A stretch of 64,000 nucleotides of DNA from Microbacterium hydrocarbonoxydans. GTDB taxonomy: Bacteria; Actinomycetota; Actinomycetes; Actinomycetales; Microbacteriaceae. Positions 60,428 to 64,000 of this stretch are shown piece by piece. The notes under the pieces were generated by a model. That model was given only the letters and a program-made list of their open reading frames with translations, did no database searches and was not told the origin of the DNA. Each line of letters begins with the position of its first letter. Positions within the stretch are counted from its first letter, which is position 1. The position numbers and the translations under genes are program-made. The DNA is taken from NCBI RefSeq assembly GCF_023715885.1, contig NZ_JAMBOY010000005.1:186001-250000 (forward strand). The letters are read 5' to 3'.

Positions 60428-62062
60428 TCAGATGTTCACGTCGCCCACGAGGTTCACCTTGATCCCCATCCCCGCGAACATCGCGGCCTTGGCGATGAGA
60501 GCCTTGTCGGCGGTCTCCGCATCGGGAGCGTAGACGGTCTGCGCGTGGTTGGCCTTGTGGCGGGCCATGAACTGGTCGCGCGAGATGCCGTGCAGCACGA
60601 CGTGCGCGATCGGCCACTCGGGATTCGTGTCTTCCTTACGGCGCCGCGTCTCCTCCTCGGGCAGTTCGACGACCGAGCCGCGGAAGATGTCGGCCTGCAG
60701 CATGCCGTCGGCGATGAACACCCGCGACAGCACGACCTCGCCCGGCTTCGAGACGCCGTTGATCGTGGCGCCGCCCGCGGGGAAGAACACGTGTCCCTGC
60801 CGCCACCCCTCGGCGTTCTGCCAGCCGCCGAGATGCGAGGCGGGAACGGATCCCGAGATCTCGTAGACCCACACGAACTGCCCGTCGTACTCCTCGCCCC
60901 AGCGCACGTCGTGCAGGGTGTTGTCCGGTACGAGCCCCATCGCACGCCACACCCGGTCGGTCACGAGCGCGTCGACCGCGACACCCTCGTCCGCCTCGTT
61001 GAAGTGCGGGAACGCGCGCCCCTCGTGCAACACCCGCGAGCCGTCGCGGGAGGTGACCGGCGGGCGCTCGGTCGAGTTGAGGATGCCCTCGGCGAGATCG
61101 GAGGCGGGTACGAGGTCCTTGAGGCCCTGCTGATACTGGATGCCGACGGCGTCCAGTCCGAAATCGTCGGCGATGCGGAGAGCGGCGATGTACATCTTCA
61201 GCTGCCACTGCACCTGCTCGCGGGTGAGCTCGGTCGCGGCGTCCTCGCCGTACCGGAAGGTCATGCCGCGGTCGATGAGCCAGTCGTAGGCGGCGTCGGC
61301 CTCGGCATCCGTCACCCGCAGCATCTCGGCGTACAACGCCGACTGCGACAGGCGCTCCTTGTAGATGCCGGTCTTGTTGAGCAGCTCGTCGTCGAAGATC
61401 GCGTTGTACATGCCCATGCAGCCCTCGTCGAAGACGCCGATGATGGCCTTCTCCGCGAGCAGCTCGGCGGCGAGCGCTTCGCCCAGCTGCTTCTCGGGAC
61501 TGTCGGGCAGCGCGGGCAGCGGCCGCACGTGCGAGGCATCGTGGGTGATGGTGCCGGTCTCGGTCCACTCGCGGATGCCGTCGCGGAACCAGTCGTCGGT
61601 GAAGTCGACCGACCAGATCGTCGAGTACGGCTTGTCCATCTTGGTCAGGCCCGCGTTCAGGCCGAGCAGGCCGACGAGACCGGGCCAGTCACCCGCGAAG
61701 TTCGCGACCGTGAGGATCGGGCCTTCGTGCGTGCGGAGCCCCGCGAGCACGTGGTGCGAGTACTGCCACACGGCCTCGGCGACGATGAGCGGGGCGTCGA
61801 CGGGGATGTTCTTGAACACCTCGAGGCCCATGCGCTGGCTCGAGATGAAGCCGTGGCCGGTCTCGGGATCGACGTCGTTCGCGCGGATCACGGTCCAGCC
61901 CAGGTCGCTCAGCACACCGGTCACACCGGCTTCGAGCTCGACCTGGGACGGCCAGCCGGCGGTGTTCGCCGACTCGCGCAGATCGCCGGAGGCGATGAGG
62001 TACGCGGTCTTCGGGGCGGATGCCGGGCGCGATGCCGGTGCGGGCAGGGTGTAGGTGGTCAT
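60428..62062 (-). CDS. L-fucose/L-arabinose isomerase family protein
   Basis: The 544-residue protein resembles FucI-type ketol isomerases: VAEAVWQYSHHVLAGLRTHEGPIL, ANFAGDWPGLVGLLGLN, GVFDEGCMGMYNAIFDDELLNKTGIYKERLSQSALYAEM (catalytic Glu/Asp region, about residues 209-248) and VGIQYQQGLKDL. It would convert an aldose such as L-fucose or D-arabinose to the ketose. Exact sugar is not determined. It follows an FGGY kinase in a two-gene operon, 64 bp apart, with GAGAGG before the ATG. Confidence 0.87.
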   Translation of the reverse strand: MTTYTLPAPASRPASAPKTAYLIASGDLRESANTAGWPSQVELEAGVTGVLSDLGWTVIRANDVDPETGHGFISSQRMGLEVFKNIPVDAPLIVAEAVWQYSHHVLAGLRTHEGPILTVANFAGDWPGLVGLLGLNAGLTKMDKPYSTIWSVDFTDDWFRDGIREWTETGTITHDASHVRPLPALPDSPEKQLGEALAAELLAEKAIIGVFDEGCMGMYNAIFDDELLNKTGIYKERLSQSALYAEMLRVTDAEADAAYDWLIDRGMTFRYGEDAATELTREQVQWQLKMYIAALRIADDFGLDAVGIQYQQGLKDLVPASDLAEGILNSTERPPVTSRDGSRVLHEGRAFPHFNEADEGVAVDALVTDRVWRAMGLVPDNTLHDVRWGEEYDGQFVWVYEISGSVPASHLGGWQNAEGWRQGHVFFPAGGATINGVSKPGEVVLSRVFIADGMLQADIFRGSVVELPEEETRRRKEDTNPEWPIAHVVLHGISRDQFMARHKANHAQTVYAPDAETADKALIAKAAMFAGMGIKVNLVGDVNI

Positions 62063-62126
62063 GATGCCTCTCGGGTGGTGCGGGTGGTGGTGCTGTCGCC
62101 TGTGCTGTCGAGACGGCCGCGGCGGG

Positions 62127-63617
62127 TCATCCCGGCGCTTCCCTCTGGACGGCCGCGAGCTCGTGCGCGACGTCCGCTGTCTCGCGGTATAGGCGGACGT
62201 AGCGGTCGAACAACTCGTCGTAGACCTCGCGGCGCGACTCGTCGGGGCGGATCGTCTCGGTCACCGGATTCCATGCGGTGATGTCGGGAGCCGCGCCGTC
62301 GGCCGTCGCGACCGCGGCGAGGAAGGCGGCGCCGTAACTCGCGCCGATCGTCGTCGCCGGCACCTCCTGCACGAGGCCCGTGACGTCGGAGACGATCTGC
62401 AGCCACAGCCGCCCCTGCGTCCCGCCGCCGACCGCGACGATGCGGCGGATGTCCGCACCGGCTGCACGCATCGTTTCGACGTTGTGTCGCACACCGAGGG
62501 CGGTCGCCTCGAGGGCGGCGCGGTAGAGGTCGCCGCGGGTGTGGGCGAGCGTCAGCCCGGCGATGATGCCCCGGGCATCCGGGTCCTGGATGGGGGTGCG
62601 CTCGCCCGCGAAGTACGGGAGCATGAGCAATCCGCGCGCCCCGGCACCGGATTCGGTCGCCTCGGCGAGCAGCTGCGGGTAGTCGGCGCCGGTGAGGTCC
62701 TTGAGCCATGCGGTGAGGGCGCCCGAGGTGGAGAGACCGCCCGCCAGGTTCCTCGTGCCGGCGAAGGCACCGGCCGTGGTCCACATCGAGGGCGTGCGCA
62801 GCGTCTCCTCGCCCGTCGCGACGAGGAACATGGTCGTCCCGTACATGAGCATGAGGTCGCCGATCTCGTGCGCCCCGACGCTGACGGCCTCGGTCCATGC
62901 GTCGATCGTGCCGGCGATCACGGGAGTGCCTTCAAGGATGCCGGTGGCATCCGCAGCGGCTCGCGTGACGCCGCCTGCGACGCCGCCGGCCCAGAGCAGC
63001 GGCGGCTGCTCGATTCCGGGCGCGTACCGCTGCCACCACTCGTCGTGCCACGCCTCGCGCTCGATGTCGTAGAGCGGCGACGTCTGACTCGCGGACTGGT
63101 GGTCGAGCACGTAGGCGCCGGTCAGGCGGCGGGCGAGCCACGAGGCCGGCATGTAGACGCGGCGAGCGCGCTGCCAGGTATCCGGTTCCTCCTCGGCCAC
63201 CCAGACGAGCTTCGGCCCCCCGGCCTGCGAGGTCAGCGTCGATCCGCCGATGCGCGTGATCTCAGGCTCGCCCAGCTCGGCCGTCATCCGTTCGATCTGC
63301 GCCGTCGCGCGGGTATCGACCCCGTAGAGGATCGCCGGGCGGACCGGGCGATCGTCATCGTCGGCGAGGAGGATGCAGGGACCCATGCCACTCACGCCGA
63401 TGCCGACGATCTCGGCATCGGGAGCTTCGGCGAGGAGCTCGCGGGCGATCGCGACGAACTCGTCCCACCACACGTCGCCGTCCATCTCGACCCACCCGGC
63501 GCGGGGGCGGGAGACCTCGTGCGACCGGGTCGCGGTGGCGATGATCGCGCCGTCGGCATCCACCAGCACGCCCTTGCTGCTGGATGTACCGATGTCCACC
63601 CCGAGGGTGCAGCGCAT
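62127..63617 (-). CDS. FGGY family carbohydrate kinase
   Basis: The 496-residue protein has the FGGY features LGVDIGTSSSKGVLVD (phosphate 1), IGVSGMGPCILLAD, YGVDTRATAQ, AGTIDAWTEAVSVGAHEIGDLMLMYGTT and AVGGGTQGRLWLQIVSDVTG (adenosine motif). It should phosphorylate the ketose made by the isomerase encoded next, as a xylulokinase or fuculokinase. Which one cannot be told. AAGGAGG five bases before the ATG supports this start. First gene of the operon; a palindrome upstream is unlike the LacI sites of the N-glycan locus. Confidence 0.9.
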   Translation of the reverse strand: MRCTLGVDIGTSSSKGVLVDADGAIIATATRSHEVSRPRAGWVEMDGDVWWDEFVAIARELLAEAPDAEIVGIGVSGMGPCILLADDDDRPVRPAILYGVDTRATAQIERMTAELGEPEITRIGGSTLTSQAGGPKLVWVAEEEPDTWQRARRVYMPASWLARRLTGAYVLDHQSASQTSPLYDIEREAWHDEWWQRYAPGIEQPPLLWAGGVAGGVTRAAADATGILEGTPVIAGTIDAWTEAVSVGAHEIGDLMLMYGTTMFLVATGEETLRTPSMWTTAGAFAGTRNLAGGLSTSGALTAWLKDLTGADYPQLLAEATESGAGARGLLMLPYFAGERTPIQDPDARGIIAGLTLAHTRGDLYRAALEATALGVRHNVETMRAAGADIRRIVAVGGGTQGRLWLQIVSDVTGLVQEVPATTIGASYGAAFLAAVATADGAAPDITAWNPVTETIRPDESRREVYDELFDRYVRLYRETADVAHELAAVQREAPG

Positions 63618-63672
63618 GGCGTCCTCCTTGAAACCCCGACTGGTGATCGTGCAATCCTTCGCCACGTTGCGC

Positions 63673-63684
63673 GAAATCGATTTC
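63673..63684. promoter_or_regulatory. Palindromic operator candidate upstream of the kinase-isomerase operon
   Basis: GAAATCGATTTC is a perfect 12-bp palindrome centred on CG, 56 bp before the kinase start. It resembles LacI/GntR-type operators but differs from CTNAAGCGNTNTAG, so a separate regulator outside the window is implied. Confidence 0.55.
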
Positions 63685-63825
63685 AGACTACACGCGCGCT
63701 CGGTTGTCCTGCACCGCGGTTGCCGATTGACGACCTCTCCACACGCCGCGAGGGAAGCGCGCGGCTGACGACGTCGACGACCGGAATACCGTGACAATCT
63801 GGGCTTTCACTCGCAGAATGGAGCC

Positions 63826-64000
63826 GTGGAGATGACCGAACCTCAGACGTGGACCGTGATCGGCGTGTTCGCCGCGATGATGCTCGGCGGGATGACCCTC
63901 ATGACCTCCCAGTTCAGCCGGGTGATCCGCGCCGAGGTCGGCGGCCTCCGCAGCGAGATGCTCGGCGAGCTCCACGGGTTCCGCGGCGAGTTGAACGGAT
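63826..64000 (+). CDS. Small membrane-anchored coiled-coil protein (paralog C), cut by window end
   Basis: The visible 58 residues (VEMTEPQTWTVIGVFAAMMLGG then a charged helix with LRSEMLGELHGFRGEL) align with the protein at 1899: both share EPQxWTxIGVFAA at the same place, one membrane helix and the start of a heptad region. GTG 63826 is preceded by CAGAAT at 6 nt, the same -10 form and spacing as the coiled-coil gene at 8315; an ATG at 63832 is the alternative. The 3' part is missing. Confidence 0.7.
   Translation, partial: MEMTEPQTWTVIGVFAAMMLGGMTLMTSQFSRVIRAEVGGLRSEMLGELHGFRGELNG

Noticed and set aside
60428..63617. Kinase-isomerase operon as part of the N-glycan LacI regulon
   Set aside because: Its upstream palindrome GAAATCGATTTC does not match the CTNAAGCGNTNTAG operator and no such site was seen near it.

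Overview
The window is chromosomal DNA of a high-GC actinobacterium, most likely a Microbacteriaceae member close to Microbacterium. The clues are strong GC bias at third codon positions, GTG starts, a DUF222/HNH protein, a ClpB without its N-terminal domain under an HspR (HAIR) operator, and many start codons lying 6-8 nt behind a TANNNT box, as expected for leaderless mRNAs. I saw no rRNA, tRNA, CRISPR, prophage or transposase. Genus is an inference.

Layout. 1-8.7 kb: end of a DUF1992 gene, MATE exporter, small membrane coiled-coil protein, SpoU methylase, mntH with tandem metal-type operators and an mntR-like regulator nearby, HAD phosphatase, YdeI-like protein, anmK, second coiled-coil protein. 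8.7-14.5 kb: pyrE-ROK pair, exonuclease III, Cof phosphatase, YbhB lipoprotein, and a VOC-HxlR-reductase group behind a palindromic operator. 14.6-22.4 kb: MFS exporter, two-component system, BenE transporter, unknown membrane protein, NatAB-type ABC exporter. 22.6-33.8 kb: putA with a LysR regulator, nitroreductase, an FCD-GntR regulator divergent from a peptidase/permease/amidase operon, and a second amino acid permease. 33.8-44.8 kb: clpB, coaBC, NRDE protein, GlxA regulator, small membrane proteins, two GT4 glycosyltransferases, a MarR pair. 44.8-47.1 kb: DUF222-HNH gene flanked by a REP-like repeat array, YjbR protein.

47.2-60.3 kb is the most coherent system: GH38 alpha-mannosidase, LacI regulator, GH5-type probable beta-mannosidase, a sugar ABC importer (lipoprotein plus two permeases) fused in one operon with a GH92 alpha-mannosidase, and a secreted EndoH-like GH18 endo-beta-N-acetylglucosaminidase. 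Four copies of a 14-bp LacI-type operator (consensus CTNAAGCGNTNTAG) lie in its promoter regions. The expected flow is: EndoH releases high-mannose N-glycans outside the cell, the ABC system imports them, GH92 and GH38 trim alpha-mannose, and the GH5 enzyme splits Man-beta-1,4-GlcNAc. Comparable gene sets are known from Bifidobacterium and Streptomyces; the operator and this arrangement are read here from sequence.

60.4-64 kb: a fucose/arabinose-type isomerase and FGGY kinase operon with a different operator, then the start of a third coiled-coil paralog cut by the window end.
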